Below, piece by piece: positions 10,101 through 19,476 of a DNA stretch of 64,000 nucleotides. The translations under genes were made by a program, and so were the position numbers. The stretch lies in NCBI GenBank assembly GCA_942493245.1, contig OW818685.1, positions 5,022,001 through 5,086,000 on the forward strand. The letters run 5' to 3'. Positions within the stretch are counted from its first letter, which is position 1. The number at the start of each line of letters is the position of its first letter. Origin of the DNA: DAOPYU01 sp942493245 (GTDB taxonomy: Bacteria; Sumerlaeota; Sumerlaeia; UBA8349). The notes below the pieces were generated by a model. It did no database searches. It was not told where the DNA came from and was given only the letters and a program-made list of their open reading frames with translations.

Positions 10101-13100
10101 GGTTAACCACCACATCGGCGGCCTGGTCGAAGCCAGTCACGTCCTCACTGAACGTCACCGCAAAGTCCACCGCGTCCGCGTTGATCGGACCGGCCGTCGA
10201 AGGCACAATGCTGGCCACCGTCGGCGCCGTATTGTCAATCAACACGGCCTCACTCGGGCCACCCGCACTGTTGGCATTCCCCGCCTGATCCAGCGCGGCG
10301 CCCGAAGCCACACCCAGCGTGAAGGAACCATCGCCCGTGAGACCACTCACCGTCACCGTATAGGTCGTCGCCGAAACCTGGGCAATCGTCACGCTCGTCG
10401 AAGCCGTGCCCGCATGTGTGACCACCACATCGGCGGCCAGGTCAAAGCCGGTCACGTCTTCACTGAACGTCACCGAGAAGTCCACCGCGTCCGCGTTGGT
10501 CGGACCGGCCGTCGAGGGCACGATGCTGGCCACCGTCGGCGCCGTGTTGTCCACCAACACCGCCTCACTCGGGCCACCCGCACTATTGGCATTCCCCGCC
10601 TGATCCTGCGCGGCGCCCGAAGCCACACTCAGTGTGAAGGAACCATCGCCGATAACCCCCTCGACGGTCACCGTGTACTGACTCGCGGAAACCGCCACGA
10701 TCATCACGCTGGTCGAAGCCGTGCCCGCATGGGTAACCACCACATCGGCGGCCTGGTCGAAGCCGGTCATGTCTTCACTGAACGTCACCGCAAAGTCCAC
10801 CGCGTCGGCGCTGGTCGGCCCGGTCGTCGAAGGCACGATGCTGGCCACCGTCGGCGCCGTGTTGTCAATCAGTGCCGCTACGCTCGGACCCGCCGGATTG
10901 TTCGGATTCCCCGCCGCATCGAACGCACTGCTCTCGTTTACATTCAAGGTCAGCGATCCATCGCCCGTGATTCCGTTCACCGTTACCGTGTACGTGGTTG
11001 GCGACACCTGGGCCAGAGCCACGCCCGTTGTTGCAACCGTACCCGTCGGGGTCACCGTCACATCCGCCGGTTGAGCAAACCCGCTGACACCCTCACTGAA
11101 GCCCACCGTAAAGACCACCGAATCCGCGTTGGTCGGGCCGGTGGTGTCGGGTGTCATCGCCGTCACTTCGGGGCGCGTGTTGTCAATCGCCACCGCTGCG
11201 CTCGGACCACCCGCCGTATTGCCATTGCCCGCATAATCCTGGGCGCTGCTCGGGTTCACACTCAGCGACAAGAATCCATCGCCCGCGATTCCGCTCACCG
11301 TCACCGTGTACGTCGTCGGCGAGACCTCCACAATCGAAACTCCCGATGCGACGGTTCCGGTGTTATTCACCGTCACGTCGTCAGACTGCGCAAAACCCGT
11401 CACCGGCTCGCTGAAAGTCACCGTGAAGTCCACGGCATCCAGGTTGGTCGGACCGGTCGTGGAGGGCGCAACCGCCGTCACGACGGGCCGCGTGTTGTCA
11501 ATCAACACCGCCACGCTCGGGGATCCGGCCGTATTGGTATTCCCCGCGGAATCCCGGACAGAAGCCGCATTCACAGCCAGCGTGAACGAACCGTTACCCG
11601 CCACTCCGGCCACCGTCACCGTGTACGAGGTCGGGGAGAGTTGGGCGATCGAGACTCCCGAGGCAGACGTTCCCGCATGATTCAGCGACACATCCGCGGC
11701 CTGATCAAATCCCGTCACCGGCTCGCTGAACGTGACATCGAACACGACCACCGAGGCGTTGGTCGGATTGGCCTGACCAACCGTCAGCGCGATCTGCGCC
11801 AGCGGCGGCGTGCTGTCATACGTCACCGAATTGTCCGTGCTCGTGGAGAGCAGGTTCCCATTGCCGGTCTGGTCCAGTACCGCGCCCGCCGGAATCTCCG
11901 CCACCACGGTTCCATCGCTCGAAACTCCCGTGACGTTGATCGTATAAGTCGTATCGCCATCGGCGCCCGTCACCGTACAGGTGGTCACAGAAGCCGTCCC
12001 CACAAACTGGACCGACGACGTCGTGAAGCCCCAGACCGAGTCGCTGAAGACCACGTCGAAGACAATCGAGCCGCTTGTCGGGTCGGCTTGCGCCACCGAC
12101 TGGTTCACCGTCACCGTCGAACCTTCCCGATCCACCAGGTACAGTTCACCCGCCGTGAAAGGTATCGTCAGCGGGTACCCGACCACATCCTCGATATCCG
12201 AAAGGTTGCTGTCCAGATCCACACTCAACGTGCCCACGCCCGGCGCGGTATCCACCGTCACGGACCAGTTTTCACCCGACGGATCGGAGACCACCGAACT
12301 CAACACGGAAGCCACTTCGGCATCCGTCGCGTCAATCGAGAAGTTGTCGGTTCCAACATAAAGCACGCGCTCATTGAACGACACCTCGAACACCACCTGC
12401 GCGGCATTCGTGTTCGGATCGAGCGGCGTCTGACGACGAATCGCCAACACCTCAGGCAGACGGCTCACGGAATACATCTCGTTCACCGCCGGCGCAATAT
12501 CGGCCACCGGGTTGCCTGCGCCGTCGGTCACGGCCGTCGGTTGCACGAGGCTGATCCCCAGATCGCCAATCCCCGACGAGGTCTGCACCTGGACATACCA
12601 GGTCGTGCTCGTGCCGGTTACGGCGTCCACATAAGCGCCGATCTGGTCGAATGTCGAGTCGAGCGAGATCGCAAAGTCCGCATCCGTGACAGTCACCACC
12701 GGCTGGCTGAAGGTGGCCTTGAAAACCACCTGCGACAACGAAGTAGCCGCGTCCAGCGGATTGTACCGCTCGACACTCAGCAGCTGCGGCGCCAGACGGT
12801 TGACCTCATACGCCTCACCCGCCGTGAACGCGCCACTGACGGTGTTGCCCAGGTTGTCGGTCACGCCCGCCGTGGTCACAAAGTCCACACTGACCAACCC
12901 CTTCGCCATATCCACCGTGTTGACCGTGACCGTCCACGTGGTCCCGGCGCCCGTCACACTGAAGATCGTCGAACCCACCTGACCGTCTGTCGCGTCCACC
13001 GCGAAATCCGACGAAGTGACATTGTTGACATCGTCGCTGAAGAGCGCCTCGAAGGTCACCTGGGAAGCGGACGTCAACGCGTCGAGCGGGTCGAACCGAT

Positions 13101-16100
13101 TGATCGCCACACAGAACGGCACCCGGCTGATTTCGTAATATTCTCCGCCGGTAAACGGGAACAGCAACTCGTTGCCCTGAAGATCCAGAATCCCCGTTGT
13201 GGTCGTCAGGTCCACACTCAGCCACCCGAGCCCCTTCGCAGTGTCCACCGTCACCGTCCACGTCGTTCCGTCGCCCTCGTTGACAAGATTCTGGAGCGCC
13301 GACGACGTCAGCGCCGCCTGGTTGCTCGTGGCGTCAATCGTGAAATTGGCCAGCGTCACACTCGAAACAGCCTCGTCGAACGTCACCTTGAACGTCACCT
13401 GCGTGGCGCTCGTGGCCGCTGTCGCCGGATCGAACCGCTCGATAGCCAGCACCATCGGCCCCTGACGGTCAAGGACATATGACTGGCCATCCACAAATCC
13501 GGCAATCATGCTGTTGCCAAAACTATCGACGATTCCCGCCGTGTTCGAGAGGTCAATACTCAGCGTTCCTTTACCCGGAGCGGTCGCCACCACCACATCG
13601 CAATAAAGGGCGTATGTCCCGACGTCGGGGGTCACCGACAGAATCGTCGCCCCCACCTGATCGCCCGTGGCGTCGATCGAGAAATTGGAAATCCCCAGAT
13701 CGGCGGCTCTCACATACTCCCGGAATTGAACGTGGAAAGAGACCTGCGAAGCGGAAGTCGGCGACGCATCGTTGCGGACGATTTCGTACACCGCCGGATC
13801 CACCCGGTCGATGTAGAACGAAAGCGTCTTGAAAACAGACAACCCGCTATCCCACCAGTCTCCTCCCGCGTAGAGCGGATTGCCAGCCTGGTCGATAATC
13901 TGGGCGCTGTACTCGAGATTGGCGGCAAAATACCCCACCGCATCGTCCACCGTATTGCCCATCACCAACCACTGCGTGGCCGGAGTCACTCCCACCGGCG
14001 TCACACTGACAATCGTACCGGCGCTCTGCGGGCCTCCCATATATTCCGTCGAGAACATGGACGCCACCAACCCCCGCACCGGCTTGTCGAAAGTGTAACG
14101 ATTCACGACCTGCGGCGCATTGGTGTCCATCCCTGTCGGCTGGTAACGCTCGACATCCACCAGTTCCGGTTTCACACGATCCACCGTGTAGGACTCGCCC
14201 GCCGTGAAGGCCGCCGCGATCTGCATGCTGTTGCCCGCCATGTCCACAATGCGCGACAGGTTGTTGACTAGATTGATTTTCAGGGTTCCGGTGGAATTGT
14301 CCACCGTGTTGACCGCCACGTCCCACATGTTGCTGTACCCCAGCGCCGTGGGATCCACCGCCGCCACGCTCGCCACGGAGGCCGTGGTCTGGCCATCCGT
14401 CCCGACCGCCGTGAAATTCGTCTTGGCCGGACCGCGCACCGGTTCGCTGAACACCACCCGATAGACCACCACCGCCGCGTTCGTCAAAGGCGTAACCGGC
14501 GTGCGCCGCTCGATGGTCTCGACCGTCGTCGGCTCGTTGTCGTGCGAGAATGCAAACACGGTCGAGGCCACATTGGTCAGAGTCGCAGAGGTCACCGATT
14601 GCGCCACCCCGGCTGCGATCTGAACCGTCACTTCCCCCACCGCCGTCGGGTGGACAAAGAACTCATACTCGGTCGGCGAATTGGCGTAGAAGTTATCCAC
14701 CGTCGCATTCGTCACCGTGATGTCGCCCGCCGCATTGAACCCCGTCACAGGCGCGCTGAACGTCGCCGTCATATAAATCGTGTCAAACTTCGAGGAACCG
14801 CCATTGACCACGTCGCTCGACCCCAGCAAAACCGTCAGCGCCGCGGAGTCCTTCACATACGACCAGGCCTCTCCCGTAAACGCGTTGCCGTACAGATCCT
14901 CGATGACTCCGGCGACCAGAACAACCGACACCGGGCCATCAACCGGTTCCGTGAAACCCTCGAACCGGTACATGTGGTACCCCAGAGCCGTCACCGTCGT
15001 CGCCACAGAGCCATTCACGGTCAAGTCGCCCGCGGCCACACCCGTCACCTGGCTGTCGAAGACCGCAATCACCTGCGTCAAACTCGCCACCGTTGTGCCA
15101 CTGGTGGGAATCGCGCGCTCCACGACCGGCGCATTGCGGTTTACATCGTACTTCTGCCCCTGGGTGAACGTCGTCACCACCGGGTTGCCGAACGCGTCCT
15201 GGATCTCGCTCAGATTCCGGTCCACATTGACACCCAGCCGACCCGCCGGAGCCGCCGTCGCCACCCGAATCGTATAGGTGGACGAATCGCCGCCCCCATC
15301 GAGCACCTCGACCAGCGTGGCCGAGACCTGACCGTCCGTGGCGTTGAGCGACAGCGCGTTCGTGCTGACCCCCGCCACCGGCTCGTTGAAGGTCATCAGG
15401 AACTGAACCTCCGCCTCTTTCGTGCGCGAATCCGCCGGGTTGTAACGCACAATCGAAGTCACCGTCGGATTTCCGCGGTCCACATGGTACACCTCACCCT
15501 GCCCCACAAAGGGCTGGGTCATTCCGAGTCCCACCTGGTCCACAACCCCCGTTACGTTCGTGAGCGCGATGCCCAGATCGCCCGCGCCCGGCGCGGTGGC
15601 GACTTGCACCAACCACGTGGCGCTCGTCGCAGCGACACTCGTCACCGTCGTGATCAAGGCGGCGTCCTGCGCCCCGCTCGCTTCGATCGTGAAATTGGAC
15701 GCGGTCAGCGTCGTAAAAATAGGTTCATTGAAGGCGACCTTGAACGTCACCACCGTCGCGCTCGTGTCCACATCGGCGGGCGTCTCGCGCGTGATGGCCG
15801 TCACATAGGGCGCTTCCCGATCCACCGTGTACACCTGCCCGGCGGAGAACGATGCTGCCAGCGCGTTGCCCGCGATGTCGCGCAGCTGCGTCGAGCCTGC
15901 GACCACATCCAAACTCAACGTTCCCGTGCCGTCGGCCGTGTTGACCACAGCCGTCCAAGTGGTGCCGGAACCCGAGACACTCAGGAGCGAGGCGGACACC
16001 TGACTCCCTGTCGCGTCAATCGTAAAATCTTCCTTGGCCACATCGCGCACCGGCTCATCAAACCCGACTTCAAAGGTTACCTGCGTCGCGCTTGTCAGAG

Positions 16101-19100
16101 CGCCCAGCGGCGCTTTGCGGTTGATCGAAAGCACCGACGGCGGCGTGCTGTCGTTGCCCACCCACGCGCTCGTCAGGCCGCTCGCCAGCAGGTTACCCGC
16201 CAGGTCCGTCACCCCGCCCACCACCGCGCTCAGCACCTGCAACCGCAACGCCCCATTGCCCGTGATCCCCGTCACATGGGCGGTATAAGTATTCCCGGAA
16301 CCCGTCAGGGTCGCTGTTGAGAACACCGTCGTGCCAGAAGCCTCCAGTACCAGTTGAAGCGCCGGAACAAATCCCTGTACCGGTTCGCTGAAAACCACGT
16401 TGAAGTCCAGAACGGAACTGCTGATCGGCCCGGCGTTCGAGGGCGTAATCGAGGCCACCGTCGGCGCCACCGTGTCGTACACCGTCGAATCCATCGCGCC
16501 CGTCACCGTCGGCAACGGCGTCGAATTGCCCAGAACATCCCGCGCTACCACGGCAAAGTAGTACGTCCCATCCGCCAGCGCCGTATAGGTGAACGTCCCC
16601 GCCGGCGTCGTACTGAACTGAGTCGGCGAAGCCGTCCACGTGCCCGAAGCGCCCTCCCGGTACCACAGCCGCACATCGTCCAGGCCCAGACCCGCGTCGG
16701 CAAAACCGCTGTACGCCACCGAAATCAGACTGACACTGGTATAGGCCGGCGCGGTCACGGTGCCGACAGACGGCGCCAGATTGTCATAGGTTGTGCTCGT
16801 CGCGGCATCCGGCGCAATCTGCGTCACGTTTCCCGCCCGGTCTTCGGCCACGATCCCGAACTCATAGACGCCGTTGGCGCCTGCGGGGGGCGTGAAATTC
16901 ACCACCGCCGAGGTTGTGGTCGCACCCAAAATCAACCCCGACGTAGTCCACCCCGTCCCGTTCAGGTTGTGCCACAATTCCGCCTGACTCACGCCCGACA
17001 GGTTGTCCGTCGGGTAGGTGTACGTGACCGGGATCACCGTGCCGCTTGTCACCGCCGCAACCGACAGAACACCGGTTGTCGGCGCCATGGTGTCATAGAT
17101 CGTCGTGCTCGACGTCGGGTTCTCCGCCATGTTCTCCGCAAAATCCGACGCGCGCAGACCGAACACGTAGATCCCATCGCTCGGCGGGGTATATGAAACG
17201 GAACCCGAACCCGAATACCAGATCGTTCCGATCGGATTGCTCCAACTATTGGAGTAAAGCGTCACCGACGTCAAACCGATGTCATCCGTCACGCCCGAAT
17301 ACGAAACCGTGAAAGGCGCCGTATTGGCATACTCCGGCGAACTCACCGTCCCCGTATCCGGCAGCACGGTATCCAGAAACATCGGCGTCCCATCCGCACC
17401 ACTGGGGAGCGCCGACACGTTGCCGGCATTGTCCACCGCCACCACGTCGAAATTATACTGACCGTTGAGCGGCTCCAGATACAGATCCACCGGCGGCTCG
17501 AAACTGAATGTTCCGGACGTCGTGGTGGCCGTCAGACCCGAATCCACCCACCCGCTCGAAATCCCCAGCGCGTTGTTCCAGTAGGCATACCACAAATGCA
17601 CCGTTTTCAAGCCACTCAAGGCATCGCTCGCCCCGTTGTACGCCAGCAGAATCGGCGTCGTGCGCTGGAACGGAGAACCCACCAGACTCACCGTGCCCGC
17701 CTCCGGCGCGACGTTATCCACAATCGTCTGAGCCGTCGAGGCCGACAACACCGTGTTGCCCGCATTGTCCCAGGCCTGCGCCTGGAATTCATACGTCCCA
17801 TTGCCCAATACGGGATTGAACAGAAACTCACCCATCTCGGTTGTCGTGGTATAAACCGGATCGAACACCCACGTGGGCGTGGTCGCCTCCAGATAGCGGT
17901 ATCCGAGCCGCACCTCGCGCAAACCCGAAACTCCGTCCAGGAACCCGCCATACGAAACCGGAATCATCCCACCCGTCATATACTGCGGCGCCATCACCGA
18001 ACCCGCCGTGGGCGGCGTGGTGTCAAAATACGAAACCGCGGCTCCCTGTCCCGAAGCGGTCGAGGTCGTGTTGCCCGCGTTGTCCGTCACCACAAAGCCG
18101 AAATAATAAACCCCCTCACTCAACGTGAAAGAGGGCGTGGACGGATCAAGAGTGAAGCTCGCGGACGAGGTTGAAGTGGTCATCCCCGAAAGCGCCGTCC
18201 AGCTGTTCTCATTGTTATAGGAATACCACAACTGCACGCTTGCCAATCCCGACAAGGTATCCGTCGTGCCCGAATACGACACCACGAGACTCGTGCTGGA
18301 GTACGGAGTCGCGACCACCGGGCCGGCCGTCGGCTGGACCGTATCGTAAACGGTCGTATCGAGTGGCGCCGTCGCGCTTGTCGGTTCCGCCGAACGATTC
18401 CCATCGCGGTCCACCGTCACCGTAGCAAATCCATACGTTCCATCCCCCTGAGTGGGTGTAAACGCCACGGACCCCGCGGAACCATTCCCCGAACCCGCCA
18501 GCGCCCACGCGGTCTGCGAATCCCGCTTCGCCCAGACCTCCACCGAGGCCACCCCGCTCACGGCATCCGTCACGCCCGAATAAGCGACCGTGAACGGCGC
18601 CTTCGCATAGGTCGGAGCGGTCACCGTTCCCAGAGCCGGGGCGGTAAAATCATAGGGTGTTTCACCCGCGCCCAGATTGTCGAAATACGCATTCGCCATC
18701 GAACTGATACTGTGCGCATAAACCCAACCCGCGTACTTGAAATCGTATCCCTGATACGTGGTGTCCGTCACCGAGGACATCACCTGCGCGGTGTAGTTGG
18801 TCACATCGAACACCGATTCGGGCGGCAACGCCGCGCCCGATCTCCACCGCACGGCCCAACTCCCATCCGGCTGCAACCGGACGTGAAAATTGACCCCGTT
18901 GTCGGAGTCCAGATAATTGTAGCCCGACGGCACGATCTCCGTCGTATTGGCCGGCAGTTGCAGAGCGCCATCGTTGATCCCCGCGTCGAAGCGGAACAGA
19001 ACCAGCGGCGACGTGCCGCCCGCCTTGAAACCGATCGCATACCCCCGGGCTGCCGGGTCCGTAAAATCCGCCTTGTCGCAGGCCAGCACATAGGCGCAGC

Positions 19101-19476
19101 TGTAACGCCCCTCGAGCCACCCCGAAACCGCCGGGCGATTCAGATCCATCCATCCGCCCCATTCATTTCTCTTGAGCGGGTTGAGCGACCAGTTCTGACG
19201 CTTGGCCGGGTCGAGGCTCCAGTTGATCGGCGACAGATCGAACGCCGCCGAATTGTGCCCCGGGTGTCCCGCACCGATCCCCGCCTGAAGCACTCCTCCC
19301 GTAATCAGCCAATCCGCGGGCGTATCCGGCGTGAAGGTATAAGCCGTTGCGTCGGAATGCGACAGCACCAGGGTCGAGTGAGGCACCATCGCCTGCGCCC
19401 CCGTCGCCGCCGTCCACAACACGGCACACAGAATAAGCGAGGCGCTTGAGAAGCTGAATCCTCTTTGCGATTTCAT
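4189..19476 (-). CDS. Giant secreted Ig-like repeat protein (5095 aa)
   Basis: A Sec signal peptide (residues 1-29, cut after TGAQA) is followed by a lectin/laminin-G-like N-terminal region (about 35-275). Next come FN3/Ig-like modules carrying a YSGxxDxxSGLxxVxLW pattern (about 280-1000), then more than thirty Ig-like modules with the signature VxFxVTFSExVxGF (about 1010-4580). A fibronectin-type-III-like module (about 4586-4680) and a unique C-terminal domain of about 400 residues close the protein. Residues 2875-3399 are five near-identical 105-residue repeats. The start is supported by TAAGGAG nine bases upstream of the ATG, and a strong terminator follows the stop. Such proteins are typically cell-surface adhesins or stalk components. 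No sortase motif, PEP-CTERM or autotransporter barrel is visible at the C-terminus, so the anchoring route is unknown. The frame is intact throughout. Confidence 0.93.
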   Translation of the reverse strand: MKSQRGFSFSSASLILCAVLWTAATGAQAMVPHSTLVLSHSDATAYTFTPDTPADWLITGGVLQAGIGAGHPGHNSAAFDLSPINWSLDPAKRQNWSLNPLKRNEWGGWMDLNRPAVSGWLEGRYSCAYVLACDKADFTDPAARGYAIGFKAGGTSPLVLFRFDAGINDGALQLPANTTEIVPSGYNYLDSDNGVNFHVRLQPDGSWAVRWRSGAALPPESVFDVTNYTAQVMSSVTDTTYQGYDFKYAGWVYAHSISSMANAYFDNLGAGETPYDFTAPALGTVTAPTYAKAPFTVAYSGVTDAVSGVASVEVWAKRDSQTAWALAGSGNGSAGSVAFTPTQGDGTYGFATVTVDRDGNRSAEPTSATAPLDTTVYDTVQPTAGPVVATPYSSTSLVVSYSGTTDTLSGLASVQLWYSYNNENSWTALSGMTTSTSSASFTLDPSTPSFTLSEGVYYFGFVVTDNAGNTTSTASGQGAAVSYFDTTPPTAGSVMAPQYMTGGMIPVSYGGFLDGVSGLREVRLGYRYLEATTPTWVFDPVYTTTTEMGEFLFNPVLGNGTYEFQAQAWDNAGNTVLSASTAQTIVDNVAPEAGTVSLVGSPFQRTTPILLAYNGASDALSGLKTVHLWYAYWNNALGISSGWVDSGLTATTTSGTFSFEPPVDLYLEPLNGQYNFDVVAVDNAGNVSALPSGADGTPMFLDTVLPDTGTVSSPEYANTAPFTVSYSGVTDDIGLTSVTLYSNSWSNPIGTIWYSGSGSVSYTPPSDGIYVFGLRASDFAENMAENPTSSTTIYDTMAPTTGVLSVAAVTSGTVIPVTYTYPTDNLSGVSQAELWHNLNGTGWTTSGLILGATTTSAVVNFTPPAGANGVYEFGIVAEDRAGNVTQIAPDAATSTTYDNLAPSVGTVTAPAYTSVSLISVAYSGFADAGLGLDDVRLWYREGASGTWTASPTQFSTTPAGTFTYTALADGTYYFAVVARDVLGNSTPLPTVTGAMDSTVYDTVAPTVASITPSNAGPISSSVLDFNVVFSEPVQGFVPALQLVLEASGTTVFSTATLTGSGNTYTAHVTGITGNGALRLQVLSAVVGGVTDLAGNLLASGLTSAWVGNDSTPPSVLSINRKAPLGALTSATQVTFEVGFDEPVRDVAKEDFTIDATGSQVSASLLSVSGSGTTWTAVVNTADGTGTLSLDVVAGSTQLRDIAGNALAASFSAGQVYTVDREAPYVTAITRETPADVDTSATVVTFKVAFNEPIFTTLTASNFTIEASGAQDAALITTVTSVAATSATWLVQVATAPGAGDLGIALTNVTGVVDQVGLGMTQPFVGQGEVYHVDRGNPTVTSIVRYNPADSRTKEAEVQFLMTFNEPVAGVSTNALSLNATDGQVSATLVEVLDGGGDSSTYTIRVATAAPAGRLGVNVDRNLSEIQDAFGNPVVTTFTQGQKYDVNRNAPVVERAIPTSGTTVASLTQVIAVFDSQVTGVAAGDLTVNGSVATTVTALGYHMYRFEGFTEPVDGPVSVVLVAGVIEDLYGNAFTGEAWSYVKDSAALTVLLGSSDVVNGGSSKFDTIYMTATFSAPVTGFNAAGDITVTNATVDNFYANSPTEYEFFVHPTAVGEVTVQIAAGVAQSVTSATLTNVASTVFAFSHDNEPTTVETIERRTPVTPLTNAAVVVYRVVFSEPVRGPAKTNFTAVGTDGQTTASVASVAAVDPTALGYSNMWDVAVNTVDNSTGTLKINLVNNLSRIVDMAGNSMQIAAAFTAGESYTVDRVKPELVDVERYQPTGMDTNAPQVVNRYTFDKPVRGLVASMFSTEYMGGPQSAGTIVSVTPVGVTPATQWLVMGNTVDDAVGYFAANLEYSAQIIDQAGNPLYAGGDWWDSGLSVFKTLSFYIDRVDPAVYEIVRNDASPTSASQVSFHVQFREYVRAADLGISNFSIDATGDQVGATILSVTPDVGTYALYCDVVVATAPGKGTLSIDLSNTAGIVDSFGNSMIAGFVDGQSYVLDRQGPMVLAIERFDPATAATSATQVTFKVTFDEAVSSVTLANFTIDATSNQAALTSSALQNLVNEGDGTTWTVTVDTAKGLGWLSVDLTTTTGILDLQGNELLFPFTGGEYYEISRVPFCVAINRFDPLDALTSASQVTFEALFSDDVNNVTSSDFAVDATDGQVGSTIFSVTGAGTTWTVTVNTVDMAKGLVSVDFVTTAGVTDNLGNTVSGAFTAGEAYEVNRLAPQLLSVERYNPLDAATSLSQVVFKATFSQPVVTVTDADFAISLDSTFDQIGAYVDAVTGTSTTWYVQVQTSSGIGDLGISLVQPTAVTDGAGNPVADIAPAVNEMYSVSRLPEVLAIRRQTPLDPNTNAAQVVFEVSFNERVLYVGTDNFSIDATDAEVASVLSSVVSDPSGENWSVTVDTAPGVGTLSVDLDSNLSDIEDVVGYPLTIPFTAGELYLVDREGSTVTVNQSVAQADPTSGSIVFDVVFSDSVWGFTTSSVQFVGTASVTTCTVTGADGDTTYTINVTGVSSDGTVVAEIPAGAVLDQTGNGNLLSTSTDNSVTYDSTPPLAQIALTVGQANPTNASVVVFDVTFSEPVTGFDQAADVSLNHAGTSASGVSIAQLSPTSYTVTVAGVAGNGSFTLAVNAASVRDSAGNTNTAGSPSVAVLIDNTRPVVTAVAPSTTGPTNLDAVDFTVTFSEPVTGFAQSDDVTVNNTGTVASGVSIVEVSPTTYTVTVSGIAGDGFLSLSVNPSSAQDYAGNGNTAGGPSAAVAIDNTRPEVTAMTPDTTGPTNADSVVFTVGFSEGVSGFAQPADVTVTPTGTVATTGVALAQVSPTTYTVTVNGITGDGSLTLNVNESSAFDAAGNPNNPAGPSVAALIDNTAPTVASIVPSTTGPTSADAVDFAVTFSEDMTGFDQAADVVVTHAGTASTSVMIVAVSASQYTVTVEGVIGDGSFTLSVASGAAQDQAGNANSAGGPSEAVLVDNTAPTVASIVPSTAGPTNADAVDFSVTFSEDVTGFDLAADVVVTHAGTASTSVTIAQVSATTYTVTVSGLTGDGSFTLGVASGAALDQAGNANSAGGPSEAVLIDNTAPTVASIVPSTAGPINADAVDFAVTFSEDVTGFDQAADVVVNHAGTASTSVTIAQVSATTYTVTVSGLTGDGSFTLGVTSGAALDQAGNANSAGGPSEAVLVDNTAPTVASIVPSTSGPTNADAVDFSVTFSEDVTGFDQAADVVVNHTGTASTSVTIAQVSATTYTVTVSGLTGDGSFTLGVASGAAQDQAGNANSAGGPSAAVLIDNTAPTVASIVPSTVGPTNADAVDFAVMFSEDVTGFDQAADVVVTHAGTASTSVTIVAVSASQYTVTVAGITGDGSFTLGVASGAAQDQAGNSNAASSPSAAVVVDNTVPTVVAVEPAAESVVASVTSVTVTLSEPVVGLLAGDLKLNGVAAISVSGSNPYVFTGFGTVAEGEVEAVLDSTALDSAGNALAQTDWMFTIVSPIPLTVALDSVDVTSGSFTNLASVDFVTTFSEPVEDLTTASITAVNATIQSVVALTSRTFTFVAVPQGDGLVTVQIPAGATTSTLTDGRMNAASDVFPFYRDTTAPVLSGAPVDEGAMTSDTALVFTWAPASDAGVGLATYEYQLASDPSFATVATSGTLPYQLNTMTVTGGDGLTWYFRIRATDALGNVSAFSVPSDGILLDVTSPYVRYYLPSTTGPTTVTVVDFDFFFNEPVFGFGDPGDLVVNATGSVTYTTVTIAQVTPTTYTATVAGIAGAGTLTVQVNAGVCVDVVGNPNVASLPSPTVWIGGEVPAPVMVAEPVYTSGTQNTVFWSSVAGAVSYTVEAATNAGFTTGVTSQTVTATQATLTGLTDGAEYFYRALATIGAENTAWSNTVSSTQDATAPTVDLALSLSGLTSVSQAVATATFSEAVTGFGLEDVVTTNAAVTSLTQVNASTYTFVVTAQTSGTVAVQVLAGGAVDRAGNGNAISAMKYWILDQTAPTVTIASLVSDPTSATVIPILITFSEPVPGFILNDIVTSNATVSNFVMGADLTTYTADLNVTLTEDGVVTADIAAGVATDVAGNPNTTATQFVRNYLKSLTQPTVVISTTAGDATNLSPIPVTVTFDQDVTGFESVDVDSINGVVGHFMAVSARVYTFEVTPSSQGLVTVDVAANVAVNSKGMGNVAAAQLSVIYDIQMPNVTLTSSASEPTTATIIPVTITFDEPVIGFTADDMVTSNATVADFVEGSDGTTYTANLLVTLTEDGVVMAQVPGAAATDLAGNPNTTATIMRHFVFNGAAPVVVISTTAGFATHLAPIPVTVTFDQDVTEFQMGDVAVVNGTVTNFTEVSEAVYTFDVAPAAEGTVTVNVAADVAVNVFGKGNLAAAPLSVVYDITAPTVALTTQVDDPTTQPVVSVTATFSEAVSELTPAVISVLGATVSNLVTVDAATYTFDVTAQSTGDIAVQITAGVVQDAADNGNLPSNVLTWTVDPEAPMATLSSPVSATSDTLIPAQVAFSEPVFGFSAADLVTVAGVAIENFAAVDASDTTFTFDLRVSLKANAVLTVDVPAGVCVDVAGNGNRASNQLVIAYEYNPENFALAAPTGVIASDGVYTFKTRVEWVAVEGASFYKVYRAMEITTGTAVLQEVTGWISALSIDDQTAEPGVKYLYQVRAASTEQGGRQSELSAADLGWIAAASVPATAWYKIQYANCTLDPDSTSVSLAFTGTGDKSTVKIQLLPKGKPANAADVAGKIAYRELAKLESFTVDGNLKSFYSQVDIESFEATGLTSAIKSLTTKNANISFISAAQLGTVKIDVAKHSTGTSPEFPSTSIYTTGDLAVGAMPLTAKVQLTGTILADLDMEQTLSYIKAATKKYTVKVNGVKEYRVSLGGIGPVLRVVNDVTGQQPAEPFPMGSNIRAQKITSISVSGSSIVPDLIDSMIQKITTVSGYYKVTNTGSLPAPVKVSNVVVAGNIRVTQIVSTDTMKLLQATPKVLNGVSFGGLIGVMGQEGYPLMTVLAPNFGTIYGKGGGVSGIFIAGYNKVDLPSGPHYSPNYTGAIKKIASKKTGGQLWGAAYMNPALVAKLVFVPKGGSPNFVVNPVE
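9280..10854 (-). repeat. Five near-identical 315-bp tandem repeats in the giant gene
   Basis: Each unit encodes 105 residues starting PTVASIVPST and ending VLxDNTA. The five units differ at only a few residues each, whereas flanking Ig-like modules of the same family are clearly diverged. This indicates recent expansion or ongoing homogenisation of this block. Confidence 0.9.

Noticed and set aside
9280..10854. Periodic 315-bp array considered as CRISPR or satellite
   Set aside because: Units are in-frame coding repeats of an Ig-like domain with no spacer-repeat alternation.
6559..13482. A 2307-codon open frame on the plus strand opposite the giant gene
   Set aside because: Its product is almost entirely Arg, His, Gly and Val with no domain or signal, and it mirrors the repeats of the minus-strand gene. 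The absence of stops follows from the GTC/ACC-rich codon use of the sense strand.
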